Positions 52,856-61,175 of a stretch of 64,000 bases of DNA are shown here, one piece after another. Source of the DNA: Tetramitus jugosus (lineage: Eukaryota > Heterolobosea > Eutetramitea > Acrasida > Vahlkampfiidae); NCBI GenBank assembly GCA_937625935.1, contig OW569384.1, positions 186,001 through 250,000 on the forward strand. The letters are read 5' to 3'. Position 1 is the first letter of the stretch. Every line of letters begins with the position of its first letter. Position numbers and translations under genes: made by a program. The notes beneath the pieces are model-generated. The model ran no database searches. It had not been told where the DNA came from and saw nothing but the letters and a program-made list of their open reading frames with translations.

Positions 52856-53127
52856 AAAGTAGAGGAGGAATGGTGGTGATGTTTTTTTTTAATTGAAGGA
52901 ATTGGTATCACGAAATTTGTGTTTGTTGTTTGTTCCTGTTGTGGTTACGAGTTGAGTTGTGTTGTGTGGGTCAAGTGCGCAAATCGGTTCTCTCAGGGTA
53001 TTTTATCTGTGCTTCCAATCCCGGTCAAAAAAAAACCCTGGATGACATGTGATCTTTGCAATTGCCCGATATCTCGGAAAGGGATGAGATGTTCCGATGG
53101 ATGACTGTGTTGCGTAGGCCAGAGTGG

Positions 53128-53976
53128 CTAGGGGAATGAATGGTGAGGTTTTGACGGGGAACAAAGATTGCATATCTTACTCCAATCTATCTCGTTGTGG
53201 GCGGAAGTATCAGCTTTGAGAATCTTTTTCATGAGTTGGATGGCAGAGTCGTTTTCTTCCTTGGAGTTGCTGGCAATACAATCCTCCGGAACAAAGAGAG
53301 CAAAATCTCTCATATATGCATCATTGGCACTAAACAGGATGCAAATGTTGCCAGCGACACCGGCCATGATGAGAGTTCTGACCTTTAAGTGCTGTAACAA
53401 TACGTCCAGTGTAGTGCAATAGAATGCACTGTGTTTTGGTTTAATAATGAAGTAATCATCGTCTTCTGGTACAAGGATCTTCGACATGTAGGATCCGCCG
53501 CACTTATCACTAGTTGCATGTTCTATTATACCTTGTTTGTCAGACTTCCAACGACCAAAGTTATCATTGACATAAATGACTGGTATGTCCATCTTTTTGG
53601 CCTCTGTTTTCAGAGCTAGGATATTGTTGGCAATTCGATGCGACTCCTTGACAATGAACTCATTTCCTTCAAACTCTAACCCGTTGATAACGTCGATAAG
53701 AATTAGAGCCGTATCGCAGTGTGGTGTTACTTGTCCTGTGAGATTCTCCTGTGGGAGCCCAGTGTGACGTCTTGACTTTTGAAACGTGTTTAGGCTGTGT
53801 GGACAATTTTCATTTTCAGTGTAACAATCCCTTTCAGGTTCATTTTTTGATTCATTGATTCGTTGAGAATCCTTTTGGACAGAACATCCACCATTATCAC
53901 AATGTTCGGGTTGTTGTGCCTGAATACTATTCTGCCGTGAGAGGGCATCGTCAAGTCGTTCTTGTCTTTCAACCAT
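53128..53976 (-). CDS. Isochorismatase-like cysteine hydrolase
   Basis: 282 residues from the ATG ending at 53976. The family hydrolyses small amides or vinyl ethers (isochorismate, nicotinamide, ureidoglycolate-type or peroxy-ureidoacrylate substrates). The Asp-Lys-Cys triad is present: D95 in LILIDVINGL, K181 in IIKPKHSAFYCTTLD, C212 in GVAGNICILFSANDAYMRDF, the usual GVATNIC-type block. The N-terminal ~85 residues are an extra hydrophilic region rich in Gln, Glu, Asn and Cys, with no targeting signal. The substrate cannot be told, because the family is broad; the KHSAF and NIC blocks fit the bacterial/eukaryotic YcaC/YrdC-type hydrolases. Single exon, next to a small coiled-coil gene on the other strand. 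Confidence 0.85.
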   Translation of the reverse strand: MVERQERLDDALSRQNSIQAQQPEHCDNGGCSVQKDSQRINESKNEPERDCYTENENCPHSLNTFQKSRRHTGLPQENLTGQVTPHCDTALILIDVINGLEFEGNEFIVKESHRIANNILALKTEAKKMDIPVIYVNDNFGRWKSDKQGIIEHATSDKCGGSYMSKILVPEDDDYFIIKPKHSAFYCTTLDVLLQHLKVRTLIMAGVAGNICILFSANDAYMRDFALFVPEDCIASNSKEENDSAIQLMKKILKADTSAHNEIDWSKICNLCSPSKPHHSFP

Positions 53977-54268
53977 CTGAATTTCTTTTCGTTATTTCTA
54001 CCAAACTCGATGAAGGAAGTACCAGATCAGAGAGGAAATGGGCTCTCGACCGACTGCTACAATCTTCCATTTTATTTTCAGACGGGTTTTTTGTTGATCT
54101 CCGATCCCTCTAAAAAAAACTTGAGAAATCCCGTTATCCAAAAACACAAACTCGTGTCACCATTATTTCCCTCACTGAAGTCGAGAAGATCAATTGATCA
54201 CAAATCATCATCATCATTAACACAAACATCCACAACAACAACAACAACAAAAACAACAAACCATCATC

Positions 54269-54705
54269 ATGACATCACAAAACAAAACGTAAGAAGATCA
54301 CATCTCATTTTTCTCCACCAACAACATCAAAAAAAAAGCTTTGACTCTTACTGACACACTTGATCAACACATCACACACCATCACACAGTTTATTGGAAA
54401 GCACAGCACTAGAGCACGCCAAACGATTGACACCCATCTTGGAAGAACACTTGAAAAATGTTGAAGAAAATCGTGTCCAGCGAAAAGAAGAAGAAAAACA
54501 ACAACAGGCCGAAAACAGAAGGAATAGAGCAGCAGTAGAAGCAGCAGAGCACGAATTAAAAAAGAGCAAGAAAAATTATACGTTCATAATGGTGGCTGCC
54601 GCTGTGGCACTGTTGGCCTTCCTGTTTTGGAATTTTAAGAGTGAATTGATTCATTTGCAACAAAAGTATCAACAACAGCAGCAGGCACAGCAGAAAGCTC
54701 TATAA
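54269..54705 (+). CDS. Small coiled-coil protein with a C-terminal-side TM segment
   Basis: 111 residues in two exons: 54269-54288 and 54390-54705. The 101-nt intron starts GTAAGA and ends ACACAG; the join makes AC+T = Thr. The text runs MTSQNKTLLESTALEHAKRL, a long charged coiled coil (about residues 20-70, EEHLKNVEENRVQRKEEEK ...), then a TM (FIMVAAAVALLAFLFWNF, about 75-93) and a short Gln-rich tail. Layout resembles tail-anchored or one-pass SNARE-like or ER-membrane small proteins, but no SNARE layers could be assigned. Not recognised. The first exon has only 20 coding bases, so gene predictors may miss the true start. Confidence 0.65.
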
Positions 54706-55073
54706 TCACGTGATTTGAAAGACACAAAAAAAAAGATCTATATTCCATCGATTGATATATATATATATATTATTGTGGAATATGGAGAGCGATGGATCAA
54801 TGGATCATGGTCAACCTGTGCTGCGAAGCCAGTGTGATCAGAGACTTTCATCTCACTTATTTTTGAACCATTGAGGATTCATTCAACTCCCGGAGGATCA
54901 CGCGTGTTTGATCATCACACCACATTGTATCATCATCATACCACTTCATAATCCCATAAAAAAAACTTAATTCTTACATGTGCCGGTAAGCATCACCACA
55001 AGTGTTTTATTTCAAAAAGACTAGTCTTGATTGCTGTTGTTCCCTCGAGGGGACACACTTCAAAAAGAACGAC
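54706..55073. other. Intergenic region with AT microsatellite
   Basis: About 370 bases between two convergent 3' ends. (AT)8 at 54755-54770 sits between inverted TATTCCA (54741-54747) and TGGAATA (54776-54782), so an RNA hairpin is possible in the 3' end of the coiled-coil gene. Nothing else supported. Confidence 0.5.
54755..54770. repeat. (AT)n microsatellite
   Basis: Eight AT units in the 3' flank of the small coiled-coil gene. Flanked by a 7-base inverted repeat. Confidence 0.8.
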
Positions 55074-56328
55074 TTAATTGTCAGCCTGGTTGGTCAAGTT
55101 TCCTCTCTTTTCTTGTTCGTCTTCGAGTGCCTTGAACAGAGCTCTAAAGTTACCTGCACCGAATCCGTCATTGTTTCTTCTTTGAATGACTTCAAAGAAC
55201 AATGTTGGTCTGTCTTCCACAGGCTTGGTAAAGATTTGCAACAGGTATCCCTTCTCGTCAAAATCGACCAAAATGTGCAAGCTCTCAATCACAGACAAGT
55301 CCTCTGCGACTTCAATACCAGAATTCTCCAATCTCTTCTTCAATTGCTCATAGTACGATGGAGGAACACTCAAAAAGTCAACACCGTGAGCCTTCATGTT
55401 TGCCACAGTCTCCAAAATGTTCTCAGTTCTGAGTGCAATGTGTTGCACACCGGCACCACCATAAAAGTTGACATACTCTTCAATTTGAGACACCTTCTTT
55501 CCCTTTGCTGGCTCATTGATTGGCATCTTGACCTTCTCAGACTCATCAGCCATCACAATACTCTTCAAAGCAGAGTATTCAGTGTGAATTTGCTTGTCAT
55601 CAACGGACCAGAATCTGTGGAAACCGAGCTTTTCTTCATACCACTCACAAGCAGGCACCATACCTTCCCAGTCTTGATTACCGACAATGTGATCTACATA
55701 CAGCAAGTCTACATCATAAGCCAATGGATCAACCCTGTCGGAAACATCAATGTAACCTGGCAAGAAGGCTCCCTTGTAGTTCTTTCTCTCGACAAATGTG
55801 TGAATTGTGTCACCATACGTCTTGACAGATGCAATCACAATTTCTCCATCCTTTTCACTGCTAATCTTCTCCACTGGTGAGACACTGACAGCTCCATTGG
55901 CAACAGCTGCATTGTAAGCTGCTGCAGCGTCTTCTACTGTGAAGGCAACGTCCTTGACACCGTCACCGTGTTGTTCTTGATGTGCACCCATTTCCTTGTT
56001 GCCTGGAGAGAGTGGACTAGAGAAGGCAAAGACAATATTGTGTTGTCTAATGACATGAGTCACCACTTGTCTTGAACCAGTTTCCAATCCCTTGTAAGCA
56101 TATGGCTTAAAGCCAAATCTTGCAATGTAATACGTGGCGGCTTGCTTGGCATTACCGACCCAAAAGTGAAGATGATCGAAAGCTTCGAATTTTGTTGCTG
56201 GAACAGGAACGTTTGTCTATCATGATATGATATAGGATAGAGTATATATGTATGTGTGTGAGTACATGTTGAAGAATCGATTCTGAAAATAGACAGAGTT
56301 GTTGTTGTTGTTTGACTTTACTTACCAT
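55074..56328 (-). CDS. HPD: 4-hydroxyphenylpyruvate dioxygenase
   Basis: 381 residues in two exons: 56328-56326 (the ATG alone) and 56216-55074. The intron (109 nt) opens GTAAGT straight after ATG and ends CATGATAG, giving MTNVPVPATKFEAFDHLHFWVGN, which matches the family start. HPD turns 4-hydroxyphenylpyruvate into homogentisate, the second step of tyrosine breakdown, in the cytosol. The Fe(II) ligands are in place: H177 (YVDHIVGN), H260 (GVQHIAL) and E343 (FFEVIQRRN). Also seen are EKLGFHRFWSVDD, IVMADESEKVKMPINEPA and the C-terminal GFGAGNFRALFKALE. Length fits. The GTAAGT after ATG and the TGATAG end were read directly; the exon-1-only-ATG structure is inferred from this and from the family start. 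Confidence 0.93.
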
Positions 56329-57090
56329 TTTGTTGTTGTTGTTATTTGATTAATATTATTGTGTGATTAGAGTTGTTTGATTTGTTTTTTTCAATGTTTC
56401 GTTCTGAAACTTTCCGGACTCTCGGACGATAGGGTTCGTCATTGACCAATCAAAATGAAAAAGTCCGAAGTGAATTCCAGGTTTTTTTTGGTTGATGGAA
56501 TGACCTGGATAGGCACAAAGTATTCTTAGTCTGGGTGGGTTCAGAACACAGGAAAAGTTGACCTTGGATACAACTTGGTTTCTCTTCATCAGGTCATTGG
56601 CAATTGTAAGTTGAATGGGAGTCGTACAAGCTTTTGGTTGAGCTGTTAGTTGAGGTTGACAGTATCTGATCTGGACAAAACGTGTTCCAGGCAATCGTTT
56701 TAAGTAGAAGCACGCACTCGAAGGCCCGACCTTATCTTCTTGGGTGACACTGCTAGCACCTTGAGAAGTACTGATTATTGGGCATCCCAAGCAAAATAAT
56801 AGTGTTCTGGTAACACTCTGGCAGAGTTGTTTTTTCCCACTCGTCACCATACAAGTATGAGCAACCAAGATATTTTAGGACTGTATCTAATCATTAAACG
56901 TCTTGAGTCTCGGTCCTTTCAGATTTGAAAACAAATCATGTCTCGTGCTACTCTTCAATTGTAAATACACTTCAGAACTCAATACACTGCTTGAACAACC
57001 AGACTCAACCCATCTATTCGCTTACCTACATTATAAATACCCAGAGGATAAATTTAGACTCTTTGTACATACCCTAGCAGGCCAAATACC
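56329..57090. other. Divergent promoter region
   Basis: About 760 bases between the HPD start and the TRIM-like start. A 164-codon frame on the minus strand (56356-56850) ends only 28 bases from the HPD ATG; it would fill the HPD leader, has no recognisable domain and is not called. The HPD side carries an AAC/ACA-rich leader. Confidence 0.45.
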
Positions 57091-58572
57091 ATGACAATGA
57101 GAGATAATTGCGTTCATTGTGCGTCAGAGTACCTTGTGCTACCATGTTTACACTCGGGTTGTCGATCATGTCTCGTTGAAAAATCACTGGACGGGCAAGT
57201 AATGTGCCCCACGTGCTACTCTCAAGTTTCTTTTTCCATGCTGAATAAGTTACCCATGGATCATTTGAGGTTGGATCGCGACGAACTCGAGAAAATAAAG
57301 AACCGGGAAGTGTACTGTTCAGTCTGTGCTCACCAATCAGAGATTGCTTCTCATCATTGTAAAGAATGTGATCATTACTTGTGCGAGATTCACAACATCG
57401 CTCATTCCAGAGCACAGCTGACCCAAGACCACCGATCTCAGCCCGTTGAGTTGTACATACAAGATTACCACGGGTTCGTCCCTCACATCACAAACAAAGT
57501 TCCTTGTTCGAATTGCCGAGCTTGTGATATTCGTCCAGATTATTATTGTGAAGGATGTCAGGAGTTTCTTTGTCTTAACTGTAAACCAGAGCACTCTAAG
57601 AACAAGAAAAAGTGTTCAAAGAAGGCCCTACCTATTCCTGAATACTACTCCAGGATACATCGATTAATAGATTCTTCAATAACAGAGGCAACTCAATCAG
57701 TTAATACTCTAACACATCAGTTAGATAAGTTGGACGATCTGAGTTCCAGTGTCATTTACGTGGAACAAAAGATGAACGAGCAGATTAACATGTCATTCGA
57801 TCGCATGATTGGTGTGTTGAACGAACGAAGAAAAGCCCTATTGAACAAGGGACAAGAAGCAATTGCTGAAAAATTGAGCAAGATTAGCTCAGAGAGACAC
57901 ATGGTGGAGAGTGTTATCGTCAGATACATGCAAAGTGTGGAGTTTGCAAAGGAATTGATGAACAGTGGAAACCAATGTGGCCTCATCCAAACTGTTGATT
58001 TAATATACGATAAATTGGACAGTATCAATGATGTACAGTATACTGTGAAAGAAACACCATTCCATATGCGTTTCGAATGTAACGATTGCGCCTTCAGTAA
58101 AGCGGTGAACAACTATGGAAAGATATCACTATGGATCGAGGAGGAACTATCAGTCCTCAAGGAAACGAATGAAAAAGACGACGAGGAAGATATTAAGGAA
58201 GCCTATGAGCAAAGAATACTAGACTTGAACAATAAGATGCAGGAGATTGAAACTAGTCAAAAAGAAACAGAAAATTCTCTTCGAGAGTCACTGGCTTCAA
58301 TGACTCAAGAGTACAAAGCTTTGAGGAAGAAGAGACTACAAGAGCTTCAAGAGGGATATTCCAAGAAGGAGGTAGATATTGCACTTCTGATAAAGAAATT
58401 GGATGAGATTTCCCAAAGAATGCAAAAGGGCAAGAAGAAATCCTACAAATCAGATGATGTAGTAGCGAAGTTGAAGGAGTTGATTGAAGCGATTCCTTGT
58501 TCTCCTTCTGTGACCAATAATAAGAGGAAACAATTTGTTGTGAGATCAGAAGTTGGAGGTAGAGAGTGTTGA
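57091..58572 (+). CDS. TRIM-like protein: RING, two B-box-like zinc fingers, coiled coil
   Basis: 493 residues from ATG 57091 (a second ATG lies at 57097). A RING-type finger at the start: CVHCASEYLVLPCLHSGCRSCLVEKSL, then CPTC (about residues 7-43). Two B-box-like zinc parts follow: CSVCAHQSEIASHHCKECDHYLC with H-rich spacing, and CSNCRACDIRPDYYCEGCQEFLC, then H. A long coiled coil from ~185 to 460 holds STITEATQSVNTLTHQLDKL and KEAYEQRILDLNNKMQEIE. The order RING, B-box, B-box, coiled coil is the tripartite core of TRIM-type E3 ubiquitin ligases. The C-terminus is basic with no PRY-SPRY. TRIM proteins are rare outside animals, so this may be a parallel arrangement. Single exon. Confidence 0.8.
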   Translation: MTMRDNCVHCASEYLVLPCLHSGCRSCLVEKSLDGQVMCPTCYSQVSFSMLNKLPMDHLRLDRDELEKIKNREVYCSVCAHQSEIASHHCKECDHYLCEIHNIAHSRAQLTQDHRSQPVELYIQDYHGFVPHITNKVPCSNCRACDIRPDYYCEGCQEFLCLNCKPEHSKNKKKCSKKALPIPEYYSRIHRLIDSSITEATQSVNTLTHQLDKLDDLSSSVIYVEQKMNEQINMSFDRMIGVLNERRKALLNKGQEAIAEKLSKISSERHMVESVIVRYMQSVEFAKELMNSGNQCGLIQTVDLIYDKLDSINDVQYTVKETPFHMRFECNDCAFSKAVNNYGKISLWIEEELSVLKETNEKDDEEDIKEAYEQRILDLNNKMQEIETSQKETENSLRESLASMTQEYKALRKKRLQELQEGYSKKEVDIALLIKKLDEISQRMQKGKKKSYKSDDVVAKLKELIEAIPCSPSVTNNKRKQFVVRSEVGGREC

Positions 58573-59019
58573 GACTTCTCTTCTGACGACTGAACTGAGG
58601 GAATAAGGATTTCTCGAGGTACAAACTTGATATCAAAGAACAGAAGAAATTATGCACACAAACAGTTCCTTGATGAATAGAGTGTTCAACAAAGTACTCG
58701 ATGTCAGAAATAAAGAACTTGGGCTTGTGCATAACAAAGTCCGTTCAATATGGATTCTACTTCATGCGCGTGTTTGTGTTTACAATTTGTTAAACAAACT
58801 ACTTTTGTGAAGCTCAGAAAAACCCTTCCTCTTTGTGCTCTCAATATGGAGAGAAACTGAAATCTGGTTGGAGTTTAGATGACCTTTACCTATGGTTGAA
58901 GGAAGAAACCTTTAAGATGCTGGTGTGGCGTGGCCATCCTTGAAACGCCTGATTCGAACTTACCTGGATGGTTGGAACAAAGATCTAGAAACTACCAAAA
59001 TAAAAAACCCAAAAAGAAC
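58573..59019. other. Intergenic region
   Basis: About 450 bases. The frame of the next gene extends upstream to 58930 only through a GTG start, so this should be its leader and promoter. No supported feature. Confidence 0.4.
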
Positions 59020-59988
59020 ATGGCTTCATCATGCCTGAACAGATCATGCTTGAAGAAGTTACTTGTCAGTAAAAAATTTACTTGTGTGGCGGAAGTGTTA
59101 CCCCCAAAGGAATCCTACATTTCAGAAGAGTACTACAATGAACTGGATAGATTGGTGATGAATGGTGCACAGGTGTTCAGTGTTGCAAGCAATCCAATGG
59201 GTACCATCCGTATGGAGTCTGGTTTTGTGGCTCAAATGATTCAAAAGAGATTTGAGTCTTGGAGTATTCCCAGTATTGTCCATGTCACATGTGTCGGAAG
59301 GAGTTTATTGCAGCATCAGAGTCATCTGTTGTCGCTGTATCATTCAGGGCAGCGCAACTTGTTGATAATTGCGGGAGACGAACCAAAGTATTGTCCTGGA
59401 TCGAGCAAGTGTATGGACATTGACTCCCTTCAGTTCATTCAACTGGTCAAGCAACAGTTGGCCAATGGTTTGAATAGTTGCCATGGATCAATTGGAGAGG
59501 CGATGGAGTTCACAGTCGGATGTGCAGTGAATATGCAAGTAAAGAATCAGAAAGATGTAGACTGGCAAACAAGCAGATTGAATGCCAAAGTTCAAGCAGG
59601 GGTAGACTTTTGCATGACGCAGCCAATATTCGATCTGGAGGTCATGCAAAAGTTCTTGGAGGAGTACGAGCGGAGGTACGGCCTCTTAACGATTCCAATT
59701 CTCACTGGAGTCCTTCCTATTCGATCAATGAACCATGTACGATCTCTGGAGAAGATACCTGGTATCCTTGATCCCATCTCCTTGCAGTCAGGGTACTTTC
59801 AATCGTTGCAAAGCCTCGCCGGTAAGAGTGATGAGGAATTCTCGCAAGCCAGTTATGGATACACAGCAAATTTAGTGCAAGATATACAAACTATTCATCC
59901 CTATGTCAAGGGAATGTACGTCACAGCTGGAACATCCCTCCAATCAAACGACATGGCTATTCAATTGATCCGACAATTCTCCAGATAA
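59020..59988 (+). CDS. Methylenetetrahydrofolate reductase-domain protein (YitJ-like, stand-alone)
   Basis: 322 residues from ATG 59020. MTHFR-type TIM barrel with FAD: CVAEVLPPKE (the Glu near the start, as in FEFFPP of MetF), ASNPMGTIRM (the NxMGxxRM block near the flavin), VHVTCVGRSLLQHQSHL, LLIIAGDEPKYCPGS, a FTVGCAVNMQVKNQKDVDWQ block, LNAKVQAGVDFCMTQPIFDLE, and PILTGVLPIRSMNHV. The blocks fit best the MTHFR domain of bacterial YitJ-type proteins, in which it follows a homocysteine methyltransferase, rather than eukaryotic MTHFR, which has a C-terminal AdoMet-binding half. Here only the catalytic half exists. Reaction inferred: reduction of methylene-THF to methyl-THF for methionine synthesis. 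The N-terminus is free of clear targeting. Confidence 0.8.
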   Translation: MASSCLNRSCLKKLLVSKKFTCVAEVLPPKESYISEEYYNELDRLVMNGAQVFSVASNPMGTIRMESGFVAQMIQKRFESWSIPSIVHVTCVGRSLLQHQSHLLSLYHSGQRNLLIIAGDEPKYCPGSSKCMDIDSLQFIQLVKQQLANGLNSCHGSIGEAMEFTVGCAVNMQVKNQKDVDWQTSRLNAKVQAGVDFCMTQPIFDLEVMQKFLEEYERRYGLLTIPILTGVLPIRSMNHVRSLEKIPGILDPISLQSGYFQSLQSLAGKSDEEFSQASYGYTANLVQDIQTIHPYVKGMYVTAGTSLQSNDMAIQLIRQFSR

Positions 59989-60030
59989 CACCAAAAAACC
60001 AGGCACGTGAAATAAAAAAAACAAAGGACC

Positions 60031-60996
60031 ATGTTAAGGCTCAGCGGTCATCTGAAACCCTCGTATGCATTTTCATTTCCAAGCACTCGGATAAAGCTGG
60101 CAAGTACCGCCTTTCAACACTCAAAGATTCAATCTTGCAGGTACTCCTCTTCACTGGATTCAAGGCAGGGCGACACTATTCAACCAAGATTATCAGGAAT
60201 GCAATGTGCAATTCGATGGCTTCGTTGCACTCTTTCATCCGCTCCAAAATTCACCTATTATACTCTGTTGGGTATTCTCGGGCTGAGCAATACAATTGAG
60301 ATTCAAAGGAAAACATTGGAGCAGTATAGAGAGATTAGGAGTATATTTCAGATCGATATGAAGATAGAGGATAGAAATCAGGGGCAATATGAAGAAAACA
60401 ACAAGAGTGGTCTTGTGTTTGTTCTGTTGAATCAAACATCGTTAAGTGAGAATTTTGTCATCTTGCCAGCGATTCACGAAGCTGTTCTTAAGCATCGACA
60501 ACAGGATCAAGATCGAGCCGAGTGTTATCCGTTTGTCTTCGCTAACTTGGAGTACCTACTTGTACCGTTCCATGGTTGGGTCACGTGGCTCTGGTCAACA
60601 ATGGTTATTAGGCAGTGGTCTTCGCAAGCCAGGTCGAGCTTGGACAAGGCAAGGGACATGGTCATTCAAGGTCACTCGTGCTACATATCAATCGAAGGAA
60701 AGAGAAACCAAGACCCACGGTCCTTGCAACCATACAAGAAGGGCGCCGCCGTGCTTGCAATTCATTCCAACAATGCCACCATTGTTCCAATCTTTATCAA
60801 AGGAGCGAGTCAAGTGTGGCCTTCAGGTGATTGGAAAGTCCAACCAGGAGACATTACCGTTGTATTCATGAAAAAGATTTCCACAAAAGGGATGAGCTAC
60901 GAGGACAGAACTCGACTCACTGACCATCTCAACACCGTGGCTCAACAAGAGCTCCTCCTATCGAACAAACAACAACAACAAAAATCTCAACCATAA
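60031..60996 (+). CDS. PlsC/LPLAT-like acyltransferase homologue with altered H-x4-D motif, likely mitochondrial
   Basis: 321 residues from ATG 60031. The first ~45 residues are basic and Ser-rich with no acidic residue until position 43 (FSFPSTRIKLASTAF... CRYSSSLDS), typical of a mitochondrial presequence. A hydrophobic piece follows (FTYYTLLGILGL). The acyltransferase core is recognisable: the strand GLVFVLLNQTSLSE (134-140) stands where NHxSxxD is expected, so H is replaced by Q135 and D by E140; later YISIEGKR (219-225) stands for the FPEGTRS motif, and ATIVPIFIKGA for the VPV.I block. The length and order match glycerophosphate or lysophosphatidate acyltransferases. The changed H and D suggest altered chemistry or a non-catalytic role. 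Ends in a Gln-rich tail. Confidence 0.7.
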   Translation: MLRLSGHLKPSYAFSFPSTRIKLASTAFQHSKIQSCRYSSSLDSRQGDTIQPRLSGMQCAIRWLRCTLSSAPKFTYYTLLGILGLSNTIEIQRKTLEQYREIRSIFQIDMKIEDRNQGQYEENNKSGLVFVLLNQTSLSENFVILPAIHEAVLKHRQQDQDRAECYPFVFANLEYLLVPFHGWVTWLWSTMVIRQWSSQARSSLDKARDMVIQGHSCYISIEGKRNQDPRSLQPYKKGAAVLAIHSNNATIVPIFIKGASQVWPSGDWKVQPGDITVVFMKKISTKGMSYEDRTRLTDHLNTVAQQELLLSNKQQQQKSQP

Positions 60997-61175
60997 ACCA
61001 TCACGAGATCCCATGCATCTCCAAATTGAATCACACATTTCTAATTCCCCTATCACAAAAAACACAACATTTTCACACTTGCATCAATCAAATCAAAGAG
61101 AGACAAAAAAAAGCTTCACAAAGAAACAACAACAACAACAAAACCAAGTCGTCGTTATTTTTTTTTCAATTCATC

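Noticed and set aside
54614-55880. Long plus-strand frames opposite HPD and ZPR1 (55002-55880, 44614-45417)
   Set aside because: Antisense shadows of well-supported genes, with no domain of their own.
56356-56850. 164-codon minus-strand frame upstream of HPD
   Set aside because: It would occupy the HPD leader and end 28 bases from the HPD start codon. No domain or normal composition was seen.
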